Numbered from the stretch's first letter, positions 11,102 to 23,263 are shown. The stretch: 64,000 bases of DNA from Arthrobacter sp. StoSoilB22 (GCF_019977315.1 NZ_AP024652.1:1674001-1738000); one strand, 5' to 3'. The notes: generated by a model from the sequence alone, not told the origin. Program-made: numbers and translations.

Positions 11102-12067
11102 ATGACGATGACTGCGCACACCCGGGAAACGACGTCAACGAGCCACGTCTCGGCCAAAACAGCCCAGGACAAGGCCGGCACGCTGATTGAGGCCCTGCCG
11201 TGGATCCAGCGTTTCGCCGGCACCACCATGGTGATCAAGTACGGTGGCAACGCCATGGTCAACGACGACCTCCGCCGTGCCTTCGCCGAGGACATCGTGT
11301 TCCTCCACCACGTGGGCATCCACCCCGTGGTGGTCCACGGCGGCGGCCCCCAGATCAACTCCATGCTCGGCCGCCTCGGCATCGAATCCGAATTCAAGGG
11401 CGGACTCCGCGTCACCACCCCTGAGGCCATGGACGTGGTCCGCATGGTCCTTACCGGCCAGGTGGGCCGCGAGCTTGTGGGCCTGATCAACTCCCACGGA
11501 CCCTACGCCGTCGGCATGTCGGGCGAAGACGGCGGTCTGCTGCGCGCTGTCCGCACGGGCACGGTTGTTGACGGCGAAGAGGTAGACCTCGGCCTGGTGG
11601 GCGAGGTGGTGGGTGTGGACCCCGCGGGTATCAAGGACATCCTTGACGCCGGCCGCATCCCGGTGATTTCGACAGTCGCCCCGGAGATTGTGGACGGAGG
11701 AGATGGCACTGGCCAAACCACGGGTCAGGTCCTGAACGTCAATGCGGACACTGCAGCGGCCGCCGTCGCGTCTGCACTTGGCGCCACCAAGCTCGTCATC
11801 CTGACCGACGTCGAAGGCCTGTACGCCAACTGGCCGGACAAGTCATCGCTGATCTCGTCACTGACAGCATCAGAGCTCCGCGACATGCTGCCGAAACTTG
11901 AGTCAGGCATGATCCCGAAAATGGCCGCCTGCCTTAAAGCCATCGACGAAGGAGTGGAACGTGCGCACATCGTAGACGGGCGTCTCCCGCACTCGATGCT
12001 GCTGGAAACCTTCACCACCGCGGGCATCGGCACGCAGGTAGTTCCCGACGAGGAAGTGAACGCATGA
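11102..12067 (+). CDS. argB: Acetylglutamate kinase
   Basis: ArgB phosphorylates N-acetylglutamate with ATP, the committed and usually arginine-inhibited step. The 321-residue protein shows VIKYGGNAM for phosphate binding, VHGGGPQI, and the C-terminal nucleotide-binding segment LTDVEGLY of the amino acid kinase family. The ATG at 11102, 5 bases after the argJ stop, gives the expected start; a longer reading from 10955 would run inside argJ. The N-terminal stretch of about 30 residues before the kinase core is Thr/Ser-rich and resembles the N-terminal helix used by hexameric, arginine-sensitive kinases, though feedback control is inferred only. It overlaps argD by ATGA. Confidence 0.95.
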   Translation: MTMTAHTRETTSTSHVSAKTAQDKAGTLIEALPWIQRFAGTTMVIKYGGNAMVNDDLRRAFAEDIVFLHHVGIHPVVVHGGGPQINSMLGRLGIESEFKGGLRVTTPEAMDVVRMVLTGQVGRELVGLINSHGPYAVGMSGEDGGLLRAVRTGTVVDGEEVDLGLVGEVVGVDPAGIKDILDAGRIPVISTVAPEIVDGGDGTGQTTGQVLNVNADTAAAAVASALGATKLVILTDVEGLYANWPDKSSLISSLTASELRDMLPKLESGMIPKMAACLKAIDEGVERAHIVDGRLPHSMLLETFTTAGIGTQVVPDEEVNA

Positions 12068-13461
12068 GCACCGAACTGAGCCATACCGCCGAAAGCCGCA
12101 GCAGCGATGGGGGGCCGGGCGTGGTCGGCCACCGCGATGGGCCCACTGCCGTCGGGGTCCCCGTTCGAGCTGGCGAGGGCGGGGGGCGGCTGGGGACGGA
12201 AGGGGCCCCCATCGCTGCGGAGGCTGCCGCAACCACGCTCGTTTCCCAGAGCTCAGGTGCTGACTGGCTGGCCCGTTACTCGTCCTCGCTGATGGGTGTC
12301 TTTGGCACGCCGCAGCGCGTGTTGGTGCGGGGCGCCGGCTGTCTTGTGTGGGACGCCGACGGCAAGGAGTACCTGGACCTTCTAGGCGGCATCGCAGTGA
12401 ACGCTCTGGGTCATGCGCACCCCTTCGTCACTTCCGTGATTTCCAGCCAGCTGGCCACGCTGGGGCATGTGTCCAACTTCTTCACCAGCCCCACGCAGAT
12501 CGCGCTGGCTGAGAAGCTCCTGGCTATCAGCAATGCTCCAACCGGTTCCAAGGTGTTCTTTGCCAACTCCGGTACCGAGGCCAATGAGGCCGCGTTCAAG
12601 TTGGCGCGCCGTAACAACAGTGACGGGAAGCGCACCAAGATCATCGCGCTGGAGGGGGCCTTCCACGGCCGCACCATGGGGGCCTTGGCGCTCACCGCCA
12701 AAGAGGCTTACCGTGCGCCGTTCGAGCCACTGCCCGGTGGCGTGGTCCACGTTCCGTTCGGTGACATCGAAGCCCTGCGTGCCGCCGTCGATGATTCCAC
12801 CGCAGCCGTTTTCCTGGAACCTATCCAGGGTGAAGCGGGCGTCCGGCCGCTCAGCGCCGAATACCTGCAGGCAGCCCGCGAGGTGACCACAGCTGCCGGT
12901 GCGCTGTTGATTCTTGACGAGGTCCAGACCGGTATTGGCCGGACCGGCAAGTGGTTGGCCAGCGAGGAAGCGGGCATTGTTCCCGACGCCGTCACCCTCG
13001 CCAAGGGCCTTGGCGGCGGCTTCCCGGTTGGTGCCTTGATCACTTTCGGAAGTACGACGTCGGCCCTGCTCACCGCCGGGCAGCATGGCACCACGTTCGG
13101 CGGCAACCCCGTGGCCACGGCCGCTGCACTGGCCACACTGCACGCCATCGAAAGTCAGGGTGTCCTGCAGAACGTGCTGACCGTCGGTGCCCACCTTCGT
13201 GAAGGACTGGCCGCCATTGAGGCTGTTACTGAAGTCCGCGGCGAGGGCCTGCTGATCGGCTTCGATGTGAACGCCGACGTCGCACCCGCCATGGTGAGCG
13301 CAGCTTTGGACGCAGGCTTCATCATCAACAGCCCGGGCCCGCGGACCATCCGCCTCGCGCCGCCGCTGATTCTGACCCTTGATCAAGCGGACCGTTTCCT
13401 GGACGCTCTTCCCACCCTGATCGCTACGGCTACAGCCAACACCGCTAAGGACGCACAGTGA
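12064..13461 (+). CDS. argD: Acetylornithine aminotransferase with an unusual N-terminal extension
   Basis: PLP-dependent class III aminotransferase converting N-acetylglutamate semialdehyde and glutamate to N-acetylornithine and 2-oxoglutarate. [30 protein letters not shown] and the Schiff-base Lys in [14 protein letters not shown] are all intact. At 465 residues it is longer than the usual 390-430. The canonical domain begins near residue 66 ([18 protein letters not shown]). Residues 13-52 are Gly/Pro/Arg-rich, encoded by a GC-rich segment bounded by a 13-bp inverted repeat, so they look like an in-frame insertion. The ATGA overlap with argB supports the start at 12064, unless translation really begins further in. 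Confidence 0.94.
   Translation: MSTELSHTAESRSSDGGPGVVGHRDGPTAVGVPVRAGEGGGRLGTEGAPIAAEAAATTLVSQSSGADWLARYSSSLMGVFGTPQRVLVRGAGCLVWDADGKEYLDLLGGIAVNALGHAHPFVTSVISSQLATLGHVSNFFTSPTQIALAEKLLAISNAPTGSKVFFANSGTEANEAAFKLARRNNSDGKRTKIIALEGAFHGRTMGALALTAKEAYRAPFEPLPGGVVHVPFGDIEALRAAVDDSTAAVFLEPIQGEAGVRPLSAEYLQAAREVTTAAGALLILDEVQTGIGRTGKWLASEEAGIVPDAVTLAKGLGGGFPVGALITFGSTTSALLTAGQHGTTFGGNPVATAAALATLHAIESQGVLQNVLTVGAHLREGLAAIEAVTEVRGEGLLIGFDVNADVAPAMVSAALDAGFIINSPGPRTIRLAPPLILTLDQADRFLDALPTLIATATANTAKDAQ
12101..12218. repeat. GC-rich palindromic segment inserted in the argD N-terminus
   Basis: GCAGCGATGGGGG (12101-12113) and CCCCCATCGCTGC (12206-12218) form a perfect 13-bp inverted repeat around 92 bp of very G-rich DNA. 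A second, inner pair (GTCCCC near 12157, GGGGAC near 12192) could extend the fold. The segment stays in frame and encodes a Gly/Arg/Pro-rich stretch not expected in ArgD. No second copy was noticed in this window. Confidence 0.55.
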
Positions 13462-14483
13462 CTTCTTACACCACCACCCGTCACTTCCTCAAAGACACGG
13501 ACTTGAGCCCTGCCGAACAGGCTGAGGTTCTGGAACTCGCAGTCCGGATGAAGGCTGCGCCGTACAGCGTGCAGCCTTTCGCCGCTGAAGGCAATGGCCG
13601 TAAGACGGTGGCCGTGATCTTTGATAAGACCTCCACCCGCACGCGTGTTTCATTTGCCACCGGCATTGCGGACATGGGTGGCAATGCCCTCATCATCAAT
13701 CCGGGTGAAGCGCAGATTGGCCACAAGGAATCCGTGGAGGACACGGCGAAAGTCCTGGAACGCATGGTCTCCACCATCGTGTGGCGGACGGGTGCCCACT
13801 CGGGCCTGGTGGCCATGGCGGAGAATTCCAAGGTCCCGGTTATCAATGCATTGTGCGATGACTACCACCCCTGCCAGCTCCTTGCGGACCTTCTAGCCGT
13901 CAAGGAGCACAAGGGGGAACTGGCCGGCTTGAGCATGGCTTACCTGGGTGACGCCGCGAACAACATGGCCAACTCGTACCTTCTCGCTGGCGTGACTGCC
14001 GGAATGCATGTGCGCATCGCCGGTCCCGAAGGTTACCTGCCTGCGCCGGAGATCGTGGCTGCTGCGGAGGAACGTGCTGCCGAGACCGGCGGCTCAGTGC
14101 TCATCACCAGCGACGCCGTCGAAGCCCTCAAGGGCGCAGACGTTGTGGCAACGGACACGTGGGTGTCCATGGGTCAGGAGGCCGAAAAGGAAGCCCGGAT
14201 GCAGCTCTTCCGCGACTATTCCGTGGATGAGGCCGCCATGGAGCAGGCCGCGCCGGACGCCGTCGTTCTTCACTGCCTTCCGGCATACCGCGGCTACGAA
14301 ATTTCCGCCGGGGTCATCGACGGCCCGCAGTCGATCGTCTGGGATGAAGCGGAGAACCGCCTCCACGCGCAGAAGGCATTGATGGCATGGCTGATGCACC
14401 GCTCCGGACTCGCGATCGTTGAGGGACTTTCACCCATTGAGGGTATCTCCGGCCTGGAAAACACTGTGGAGAGCACGTTCTAG
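13458..14483 (+). CDS. argF: Ornithine carbamoyltransferase
   Basis: Joins carbamoyl phosphate and ornithine to give citrulline. The family motifs are in order: [15 protein letters not shown] (carbamoyl phosphate loop), [12 protein letters not shown], and [10 protein letters not shown], whose Cys lines the ornithine site. The HPCQ and HCLP signatures separate it from aspartate carbamoyltransferase. At 341 residues it is at the long end of the range. The GTG start at 13458 overlaps the argD stop, and its TAG shares one base with the GTG of argR, so the operon is tightly coupled. Confidence 0.96.
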   Translation: MTSYTTTRHFLKDTDLSPAEQAEVLELAVRMKAAPYSVQPFAAEGNGRKTVAVIFDKTSTRTRVSFATGIADMGGNALIINPGEAQIGHKESVEDTAKVLERMVSTIVWRTGAHSGLVAMAENSKVPVINALCDDYHPCQLLADLLAVKEHKGELAGLSMAYLGDAANNMANSYLLAGVTAGMHVRIAGPEGYLPAPEIVAAAEERAAETGGSVLITSDAVEALKGADVVATDTWVSMGQEAEKEARMQLFRDYSVDEAAMEQAAPDAVVLHCLPAYRGYEISAGVIDGPQSIVWDEAENRLHAQKALMAWLMHRSGLAIVEGLSPIEGISGLENTVESTF

Positions 14484-15022
14484 TGTCCACCAACCCGTCC
14501 GTGCCGGGCGCCAGTCCGGCCACCAAGACTGCCCGCCAGGCGCGTATCACCGCGATCCTGACGGGTGAGTCCGTGCGTTCGCAGGCAGAGCTTGCAGCTC
14601 TGCTGGCAGACGACGGCGTCCAGGTCACCCAGGCCACGTTGTCCCGCGACCTCGTGGAACTGGGCGCAGTCCGGGTCCGGGGCAAAGAGGGAGCCCTCGT
14701 TTACGCCGTCCCGGGGGAGGGCGGCGACCGCAATGCCAAGAGCGGCGTGACCCAGGAAATCCTGGATGCACGGCTGACCCGCCTGTGCGGGGAACTCCTG
14801 GTGACCGCGGAGGCCTCGGGCAACATCGTGGTCCTCCGCACTCCGCCAGGAGCAGCGAACTTCCTGGCACTGGCCGTGGATCACTCCGTGATGCCGTCAG
14901 TATTGGGTACGATCGCAGGCGACGACACTTTGCTGCTGGTCGCACGGGATCCTGATGGCGGTGCTGAACTGGCGGCGCGTTTCCTGCGCATGGCCGAAGA
15001 AGCCGGGCCTGGCAACCAATAG
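14483..15022 (+). CDS. argR: Arginine repressor
   Basis: ArgR is the arginine-responsive hexameric regulator that binds ARG boxes and represses the biosynthetic genes. The 179-residue protein has the N-terminal winged helix ([12 protein letters not shown] ... [18 protein letters not shown]) and the C-terminal oligomerisation/arginine-binding domain with the expected [15 protein letters not shown]. About 12 extra N-terminal residues ([14 protein letters not shown]) precede the fold. Its place inside the operon it controls suggests feedback on its own synthesis, through the operator before argC. Confidence 0.95.
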   Translation: MSTNPSVPGASPATKTARQARITAILTGESVRSQAELAALLADDGVQVTQATLSRDLVELGAVRVRGKEGALVYAVPGEGGDRNAKSGVTQEILDARLTRLCGELLVTAEASGNIVVLRTPPGAANFLALAVDHSVMPSVLGTIAGDDTLLLVARDPDGGAELAARFLRMAEEAGPGNQ

Positions 15023-15030
15023 ATTTTCCA

Positions 15031-15057
15031 AGCATTGATTCACACCAGCATTGATTC
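15031..15057 (+). repeat. Direct repeat upstream of argG, possible weak ARG site
   Basis: AGCATTGATTC occurs at 15031-15041 and 15047-15057, 16 bp apart, in the 68-base argR-argG gap. The second copy continues as TTGATTCGAATGAA, which has partial dyad symmetry and an ARG-box flavour. It could be a second operator giving argGH separate control, or a chance duplication. Confidence 0.35.
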
Positions 15058-15090
15058 GAATGAACCAAGCAACAACAAAGGAGCACTCTC

Positions 15091-17711
<2,621 letters not shown>

Positions 17712-17727
17712 TCGGTTCGCGACTACT

Positions 17728-17755
17728 GTGGGATGGCACTTCGGTGTCATCCCAC
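17728..17755 (+). terminator. Terminator of the arg cluster, UUCG tetraloop
   Basis: GTGGGATGGCAC (17728-17739) pairs with GTGTCATCCCAC (17744-17755) with one G-U pair, closing a very stable TTCG tetraloop. It lies 16 bases after the argH stop. The T tract is short (GGGTGTTT). Confidence 0.8.
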
Positions 17756-17775
17756 GGGTGTTTAAGCGGGTGGGC

Positions 17776-17781
17776 TAGCAT
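17776..17781 (+). promoter_or_regulatory. Leaderless-type -10 element
   Basis: TAGCAT ends 6 bases before the ATG at 17788, placing the likely transcription start at the start codon. There is no Shine-Dalgarno sequence in between. The -35 is poor. Confidence 0.45.
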
Positions 17782-17787
17782 GGCGCT

Positions 17788-18525
17788 ATGACTCAGATCA
17801 CCCCTGAGGCGCTGCCCGCAGAGCTTCACAGAGCCGCTGACACCGCCATCCGCCTCCTATCAAAGATGGACGAATCGTCCGTAACTGAACCGTCGGAACT
17901 GCCGGGGTGGACCCGTGGCCACGTCCTCGCTCACCTTGCGGGAATTTCCAAGGCAATGACCCGGCAGCTGGAGTACGCGCGCCGCGGCGAAACGGTGGAA
18001 CTGTACGACGGCGGCATGGACGGCCGCACGAAGGCGATCAACCTGGCGGCCGGGCACAGCCTCGCGCAACACACCGAGTCTGTCACCGCTGCGATCGGGG
18101 CCGCCATCGACGCGTTTGATGCCTTGGGTCCGGACGATTGGCAGGCGCGGATCGCCTACAGGGACGGGACAGTGTTCGACGGCGGGCTGGCGCTGTGGCG
18201 CGAACTGACCATCCATGCTTCGGACCTAAGCGTGGGGTTCGGACCGGAAACGTGGAGCAGGCCTTTCTGCGAACACCTCATAGGGTTCCTCGCCGTACGT
18301 GTCCCGGAGTCCTATAAATTTGTCCTGCAGCCCACGGGTCTTCCCCCAAGGAGCATCGGCACCGGAGGCACTTCCATAGCCATCACCGGCATGCTGACCG
18401 ACATCGCCGCGTGGCTTGCAGGCCGCGAACCCAGCCTCGGAAGCCTCAGGGCCACTGCAGCCGCTGATGGCGTGGACCTGCCGGAGCTCCTGCCCTGGCC
18501 AGCAGCGCAGCCCGGGGCCCGCTAA
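17788..18525 (+). CDS. Maleylpyruvate isomerase-like / mycothiol-dependent DinB-family protein
   Basis: The 245-residue protein has the N-terminal MDMPI/DinB-like four-helix bundle: ELPGWTRGHVLAHLAGISKAM is typical, and its HVxxH-like His helps form the metal site. Members include mycothiol-dependent maleylpyruvate isomerases and other mycothiol-S-transferases. The C-terminal half (about 150-245) fits the associated MDMPI C-terminal domain. No gentisate or other aromatic-degradation gene lies nearby, so maleylpyruvate as substrate is only a family label. Mycothiol use agrees with the actinobacterial host. It is transcribed alone after the arg terminator, probably from a leaderless start. Confidence 0.75.
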   Translation: MTQITPEALPAELHRAADTAIRLLSKMDESSVTEPSELPGWTRGHVLAHLAGISKAMTRQLEYARRGETVELYDGGMDGRTKAINLAAGHSLAQHTESVTAAIGAAIDAFDALGPDDWQARIAYRDGTVFDGGLALWRELTIHASDLSVGFGPETWSRPFCEHLIGFLAVRVPESYKFVLQPTGLPPRSIGTGGTSIAITGMLTDIAAWLAGREPSLGSLRATAAADGVDLPELLPWPAAQPGAR

Positions 18526-18534
18526 ATCCCAGTC

Positions 18535-18654
18535 GCTCTCTCACGTCCGTCGTGTCTTGGGCGTACGCTCTCTCACGTCCGTCGTGTCTTGGGCGTACGC
18601 TCTCTCACGTCCGTCGTGTCTTGGGCGTACGCTCTCTCACGTCCGTCGTGTCTT
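18535..18654. repeat. Tandem 32-bp repeat array, three full units and a partial
   Basis: Units start at 18535, 18567, 18599 and 18631; the first three are identical 32-mers beginning GCTCTCTCACGTCCGTCGTG and ending GGGCGTAC. The fourth breaks off after about 23 bases. There are no spacers, so it is not CRISPR. The array fills the gap between two convergent genes and runs into the last codons of the minus-strand repair gene. A related array of 32-33-bp units lies at 24810-24990. Confidence 0.92.
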
Positions 18655-20127
18655 TGCCGCTGCTGCCCGCCACAAGTGCATGGTGGCATAGGAGCGCCAG
18701 GGGCTCACTTCGCGGAAGTCGGTACTGAGCCCTGCTGCGGCGGGCAGGACCTTCAACCCGTTTCGTACTGCGGCATCATTGGCCAGGAAGACGTCGGGAG
18801 CTCCAAGCACCCGCATAGCGACATAGCCCACCGTCCACGGTCCCACGCCGGGCATCGGGAGAAGCTTCCGGGCGAGGCTGTCGAGGTCGTCGCCGTACCC
18901 GAAGTCGAGGGCCCCACTGGCCATTGCTTCGGCGGCAGCAACAATGGAGTCGATCCGGCGCTGTGGTCCACGGAGGAGTCCCCGGCCGTGTTCGGCGAGT
19001 TCGGCCGTCGTCGGGAACAATCGCTCCAAGCCGGGGGAGGTGCCATCAACAGCGGACCCGGCCACTGACAACTGAGTGAGGGCGGTTCTGGCGGCAGCTA
19101 CGGTGATTTGTTGTCCGATCATGGCTCGGATCAACAGCTCGTGTGGATCCACAGCGCCCGGCACCCGCACCCCCGGAATTGCAGCGACGCTCGCCGAAAG
19201 CCTCGGATCCCTTGCCAGTGCGTTATCGATTGCCTGAGGATCCGCGTCTAAGTCAAACAGCCTCCGGACCCGGCTCAGAAGTGCCTGGAGATCGTGGAGA
19301 TCCCGCACCGCAGCTGTGAGTTGCAGCGGCCTGCCGGGAGCTGAAGGGTTGTACGAGACAGACAACGACGCGCTGCCCCGCGGCAGGCGCAGCGTGCGGG
19401 CATAGGTCCTGGTTCCATCCGCCGAGGTACTTGCTGCCTCGATGCCTGGAACCGCCCGAACTGCCAGGAAGTCGAAGATTCCCGGATCAAACGGTTCCCT
19501 GTATGGAAGGTTCAGCGTCAGAGCGGCAGGCGCCGCCCCCGAAACCCCGGTGCCCCTGTGCGGGCCGGACTTCGCCGCAGTGGCACGCACCGCCGTCGGG
19601 GTCATCGCGAAAACCTCGCCGATGGTGTCGTTGAATTGCCGCACACTGTTAAACCCTGACGCGAACGCAACGTCGGCCAGGAGCATATCGGTGGATACCA
19701 GCAGCGTCCTGGCGGTCTGTGCCCTGCTTGCCCGCGCGAGTGAGAGAGGACCCGCGCCGAGTTCGTTGCTGAGGATGCGGTTGAGCTGCCGGGCGGAGTA
19801 CCCCAGGCGGCGTGCCAGGCCGTCGACGCCCTCGCGGCTGATCACGCCGTCGTTGATGAGCCTCATGGCGCGGCCGGCGACGTCGGAACGGATGTTCCAC
19901 GCGGGCGTCCCAGGGACTGCCTCAGGCAGGCATCGCTTGCAGGCGCGATATCCCGCTTCGTGAGCGGCCGCGGACGTTTCATAAAACGTGACGTTCGCTG
20001 CCTTAGGGGTGCGCGCGGGGCACGACGGCCGGCAATAGATGCCGGTGGAGCTGACGGCGGTGAAAAACTGACCGTCAAAGCGGGTGTCGCGGGCGTCGAT
20101 CGCCCTGTAGCGCTGCCAGAAGTCCAT
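18637..20127 (-). CDS. Ada-type regulatory domain fused to AlkA-type 3-methyladenine DNA glycosylase
   Basis: One 496-residue chain joins an alkylation sensor and a repair enzyme. Residues 1-75 form the Ada metal-binding domain with Cys32, Cys36, Cys63 and Cys66; Cys32 would accept a methyl group from DNA phosphotriesters. Residues about 85-180 hold an AraC-type helix-turn-helix ([14 protein letters not shown]). Residues about 200-310 match the AlkA N-terminal fold, and 320-480 the HhH-GPD domain, with GVGPWT and the catalytic Asp at 451 in LANDAAV. There is no O6-methylguanine methyltransferase domain. The fusion probably senses methylation damage and activates its own and neighbouring genes, here the divergent mpg. 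Its last residues (KTRRT) are encoded by the tandem repeat. Confidence 0.92.
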   Translation of the reverse strand: MDFWQRYRAIDARDTRFDGQFFTAVSSTGIYCRPSCPARTPKAANVTFYETSAAAHEAGYRACKRCLPEAVPGTPAWNIRSDVAGRAMRLINDGVISREGVDGLARRLGYSARQLNRILSNELGAGPLSLARASRAQTARTLLVSTDMLLADVAFASGFNSVRQFNDTIGEVFAMTPTAVRATAAKSGPHRGTGVSGAAPAALTLNLPYREPFDPGIFDFLAVRAVPGIEAASTSADGTRTYARTLRLPRGSASLSVSYNPSAPGRPLQLTAAVRDLHDLQALLSRVRRLFDLDADPQAIDNALARDPRLSASVAAIPGVRVPGAVDPHELLIRAMIGQQITVAAARTALTQLSVAGSAVDGTSPGLERLFPTTAELAEHGRGLLRGPQRRIDSIVAAAEAMASGALDFGYGDDLDSLARKLLPMPGVGPWTVGYVAMRVLGAPDVFLANDAAVRNGLKVLPAAAGLSTDFREVSPWRSYATMHLWRAAAAKTRRT

Positions 20128-20198
20128 GGCCTAATCCTGACACCCGCCGGAAGCTGCTGCTAGCGGAAATCGGACATTACCGTTTGCCGCATTGTTGC

Positions 20199-20204
20199 TA
20201 GGGT
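20199..20204 (+). promoter_or_regulatory. Leaderless-type -10 element of mpg
   Basis: TAGGGT ends 6 bases before the ATG at 20211 with no Shine-Dalgarno between. It lies in the 83-bp divergent gap with the ada-alkA fusion, where an Ada-type activator would be expected to bind. Confidence 0.4.
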
Positions 20205-20210
20205 CTGGTC

Positions 20211-20879
20211 ATGAGTTCGTCCATGGACAACGAGGTCAGCGACCCGGCCGCGGTGCGCGCGTTTCTCGAAGGTGACCCCCGTGTCATCGCTCCGCAGATA
20301 CTCGGCGCGGTACTGACCCACCACTCGGAAGCCGGTCCGGTCTCCGTCAGGCTCACCGAAGTAGAGGCCTACCTTGGGCCGCGCGATTCAGAGCACCCCG
20401 ACCCCGGCTCCCACACCTTCGGTGGTCCTACCGCCCGGAATGCGCCCATGTTCGGGCCACCGGGATTCCTGTACGTCTACTTCACCTATGGCATGCACTA
20501 TTGCGCCAACATTGTCTGCGGTCCCGACGGCACGGCCTCAGCCCTTCTCCTGCGTGCCGGCGAGATCGTCGAGGGGGAGGGGCTCGCCGCCCTTCGCCGG
20601 CCCGCATCGAAAGCGCACAAGGACCTGGCCAGCGGACCCGCCAGGCTCGCCTCCGCACTGGGGCTCACGACGGCGGACACTGGCCGTGACGTGCTCGCGG
20701 AACCGTTCAGTTTGTGGTTGCCCAGGACGCCGGCAGCTGCCGTGGCCAGCGGACCAAGAGTGGGCGTAGCGGGCCCGGGCGGAAGCACTGAATACCCCTG
20801 GCGCTTCTGGATCGAGGACGATCCTACGGTGTCCCGCTACAAGGCAGCGCGGCCGCGGAACCGGAGCGCTACCAACTGA
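20211..20879 (+). CDS. mpg: 3-methyladenine DNA glycosylase, AAG/MPG family
   Basis: Removes alkylated purines from DNA in base excision repair. The 222-residue protein shows the AAG fold landmarks: RLTEVEAYLGPRDSEHP with the catalytic Glu, TARNAPMFGPPGFLYVYFTYGMHYCANIV with the intercalating Tyr segment, and LLRAGEIVEG. It is divergent from the Ada-AlkA fusion, so two unrelated alkylpurine glycosylases share one promoter region. In Mycobacterium tuberculosis mpg also lies just before tyrS. The final residues are basic and Pro-rich. Confidence 0.94.
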   Translation: MSSSMDNEVSDPAAVRAFLEGDPRVIAPQILGAVLTHHSEAGPVSVRLTEVEAYLGPRDSEHPDPGSHTFGGPTARNAPMFGPPGFLYVYFTYGMHYCANIVCGPDGTASALLLRAGEIVEGEGLAALRRPASKAHKDLASGPARLASALGLTTADTGRDVLAEPFSLWLPRTPAAAVASGPRVGVAGPGGSTEYPWRFWIEDDPTVSRYKAARPRNRSATN

Positions 20880-20967
20880 CCTCAGCGCTGGTGGCTCGGC
20901 GAACCTTCGACTTTTTGTGACGCAGTCCGGCGTATGACGTGTACCCCCACGTTTACCAAAATCGCTG

Positions 20968-20973
20968 TAGAAT
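20968..20973 (+). promoter_or_regulatory. Candidate -10 for the HelD-like gene
   Basis: TAGAAT at 20968-20973 is a near-consensus -10, 36 bases before the ATG at 21010. No convincing -35 at the right distance. I saw no rifamycin-associated element upstream. Confidence 0.35.
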
Positions 20974-21009
20974 GGTAGGTCTGTCTTTTGCGATAGGGGT
21001 TACGGTTCG

Positions 21010-23238
21010 ATGCACGACGCTGATTTGGTCCATGAGCAGGAATATGTTGCCGGGCTGTATGCCCGGCTCGATGAGCTGCGCGCCGAAAAGCGCGCCCAGC
21101 TGGCGCAGGTGCGCAAGGCCGGCGCGGTGGGAACCATGCAGAACGTCTCAGAACGTGATGCGTTCGCGGCGCTGTACGAAGATCGCCTGGCCCAGCTGGA
21201 CGCCGTCGACGACCGCTTGGTCTTTGGCCGCCTGGACCTGGATTCCGGTGAGGCGCAGTACATCGGCCGTATTGGTCTTTCCACGGCCGATCTCCAGCGG
21301 CTGATGGTCGACTGGCGTGCCCCGGAAGCCGGTCATTTCTACCAAGCCACCGCGTTCGATCGCCAAGGTGTCCGCCGTCGTCGCCACCTGATCCTTCAGG
21401 GACGCGACGTTAAGGCGATTGAAGACGACGTCCTGGACGCCGGGATGCTCGCTGACAACGACTCACTCCAGGGTGAAGGCGCGCTGCTGGCTGCGCTCAA
21501 TTCCAAACGCACGGGCCGCATGTCGGACATCGTGGGCACCATCCAGTCCGAGCAGGACCGGATCATCCGTTCCTCCATTTCCGGTGCGCTGGTAGTCCAG
21601 GGCGGCCCCGGAACGGGCAAGACCGCCGTAGCCCTGCACCGTGCCGCCTACCTGCTGTACACGCACCGCGAGCGGCTCAAGAGCGCCGGTGTTCTGCTCG
21701 TTGGACCGTCGTCGTCCTTCATGCATTACATCGAACGTGTTCTGCCGTCGCTCGGTGAGACCGGTGTGGTCATGGCCAGCCTCGGCCGCCTCATGCCCGG
21801 GATTCACGCCATTCCTGAGGAAGACGCAGACGTCGCTGCCCTCAAAGGCAAGCTGGACATGGCAGCCGTGGTGGCAAACGCCGTAGCCAACCGGCAACGG
21901 ACGCCTGCAGAAGACCGCATCCTCGAAGTTGATTCGCGGAAGCTGACACTGACGGTTCGTCAGGTCCGCCGTGCCCGCGAGAAAGCCCGCGCCACAGGCA
22001 AGCCGCATAACGAAGCGCGGCTCACGTTCGTCAAGATCCTCCTGCGCGAGCTCACGGAGCAGCTGACGGACCTCGTAGAGGAAGGCAACATCGGCAACAA
22101 CGCCGATCGCGCCTATCTGGCCGAAGACGTAAGGTCGGCCCGCGACGTTCGCATCGCGCTCAACCTTTGCTGGATGCCGATGACCCCCGAGAAGCTCATT
22201 TCCGAGCTCTTCAGCAAGCCGGCCATCCTCGAAGCCTGCACGCCGCACCTGACACCCGCACAGCGTTCGCTGCTTGAGCGCCCGGTGGATGCCCCGTGGA
22301 CCGAGGCGGACGTTCCGCTGTTGGACGAGGCTGCAGAGTTGCTCGGTGAGCTGGACCCGGCCGCCGGCAGGGGACTGGCCCAACAGGAGGCGGACCGTGC
22401 ACGCGATCTCGCCAACGCCAAGCAGACCCTGGCCAACATGGAAGCGATGGGCGTGGACGTCCTGGTGACGGCTGAAGAGCTCGCTGAACAGAACCAGGAA
22501 CGCGAGGGGCGGCTGACCGCTGCCGAACGTGCCACGAGCGATAGGTCGTGGGCTTTCGGCCACATCGTTGTTGACGAGGCCCAGGAACTCTCGCCCATGC
22601 AGTGGCGCCTCCTGGTGCGGCGCTGCCCGCTGAAGTCCTTCACCATTGTGGGCGACATCGCCCAAACGAGTGCAGCAGCAGGTGCCAATTCGTGGCAAAG
22701 CGCGCTGGCGCCGTCGTTCGGTGACCGCTGGACGCTGGAAGAACTTACCGTCAACTACCGCACACCATCGCAGATTGCAGAAGCTGCCGTTCGCATGGCC
22801 AACCGCGCAGGCTTGGTTGTCTCGGCACCCAAGGCCGTCCGCGAAGGCAAATGGTCACCCATCGTGGACCACGTCGACGCGGACGGCATCGTGAAGCGCT
22901 TGGTTGAGGTCCTGCCGGAGGAAGTGGAAGCGATCGACGGCGGTCTGCTGGCTGTGATCGCCGACGGACCCTTGCTGCCGCAGGCCACTGCTGCGCTGCG
23001 CGAGGTCTACGGACGCCGCATCGGCAGCGGCGCAGGCAGTTACCAGCAAGACATCGTGGTGATCAGTCCCAAGGAAGCCAAGGGCCTGGAATTCGACGGC
23101 GTTGTGGTCCTGGAACCAGCTGCCATGTTGAACCACGAGCACGGCAAGGTGGGCGACCTCTACGTCGCCATGACCCGGGCCACGCAGCGTCTACGCCTCA
23201 TCGCAGCCGCACCGGTACCCGCCGGCATCGAGCGCTAG
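21010..23238 (+). CDS. HelD/HelR-like RNA polymerase-associated SF1 helicase
   Basis: UvrD/Rep-type superfamily 1 ATPase of 742 residues. The Walker A GGPGTGKTA is at 198-206, the Walker B-like VDEAQELSPMQW near residue 520, and MTRATQRL near the C-terminus gives motif VI. The long N-terminal helical part (QEYVAGLYARLDELRAEKRA) matches the coiled-coil arm of HelD. HelD proteins enter RNA polymerase and release it from stalled or inactive complexes using ATP; actinobacterial HelR homologues can also displace rifamycins. Family and length fit; whether this copy protects against rifamycin is unknown. Confidence 0.85.
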   Translation: MHDADLVHEQEYVAGLYARLDELRAEKRAQLAQVRKAGAVGTMQNVSERDAFAALYEDRLAQLDAVDDRLVFGRLDLDSGEAQYIGRIGLSTADLQRLMVDWRAPEAGHFYQATAFDRQGVRRRRHLILQGRDVKAIEDDVLDAGMLADNDSLQGEGALLAALNSKRTGRMSDIVGTIQSEQDRIIRSSISGALVVQGGPGTGKTAVALHRAAYLLYTHRERLKSAGVLLVGPSSSFMHYIERVLPSLGETGVVMASLGRLMPGIHAIPEEDADVAALKGKLDMAAVVANAVANRQRTPAEDRILEVDSRKLTLTVRQVRRAREKARATGKPHNEARLTFVKILLRELTEQLTDLVEEGNIGNNADRAYLAEDVRSARDVRIALNLCWMPMTPEKLISELFSKPAILEACTPHLTPAQRSLLERPVDAPWTEADVPLLDEAAELLGELDPAAGRGLAQQEADRARDLANAKQTLANMEAMGVDVLVTAEELAEQNQEREGRLTAAERATSDRSWAFGHIVVDEAQELSPMQWRLLVRRCPLKSFTIVGDIAQTSAAAGANSWQSALAPSFGDRWTLEELTVNYRTPSQIAEAAVRMANRAGLVVSAPKAVREGKWSPIVDHVDADGIVKRLVEVLPEEVEAIDGGLLAVIADGPLLPQATAALREVYGRRIGSGAGSYQQDIVVISPKEAKGLEFDGVVVLEPAAMLNHEHGKVGDLYVAMTRATQRLRLIAAAPVPAGIER

Positions 23239-23263
23239 GAAAAACGGACCCCGCAACCGGTGC

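Noticed and set aside
18535..18654. CRISPR array
   Set aside because: Units are contiguous with no unique spacers, and no cas genes are near.
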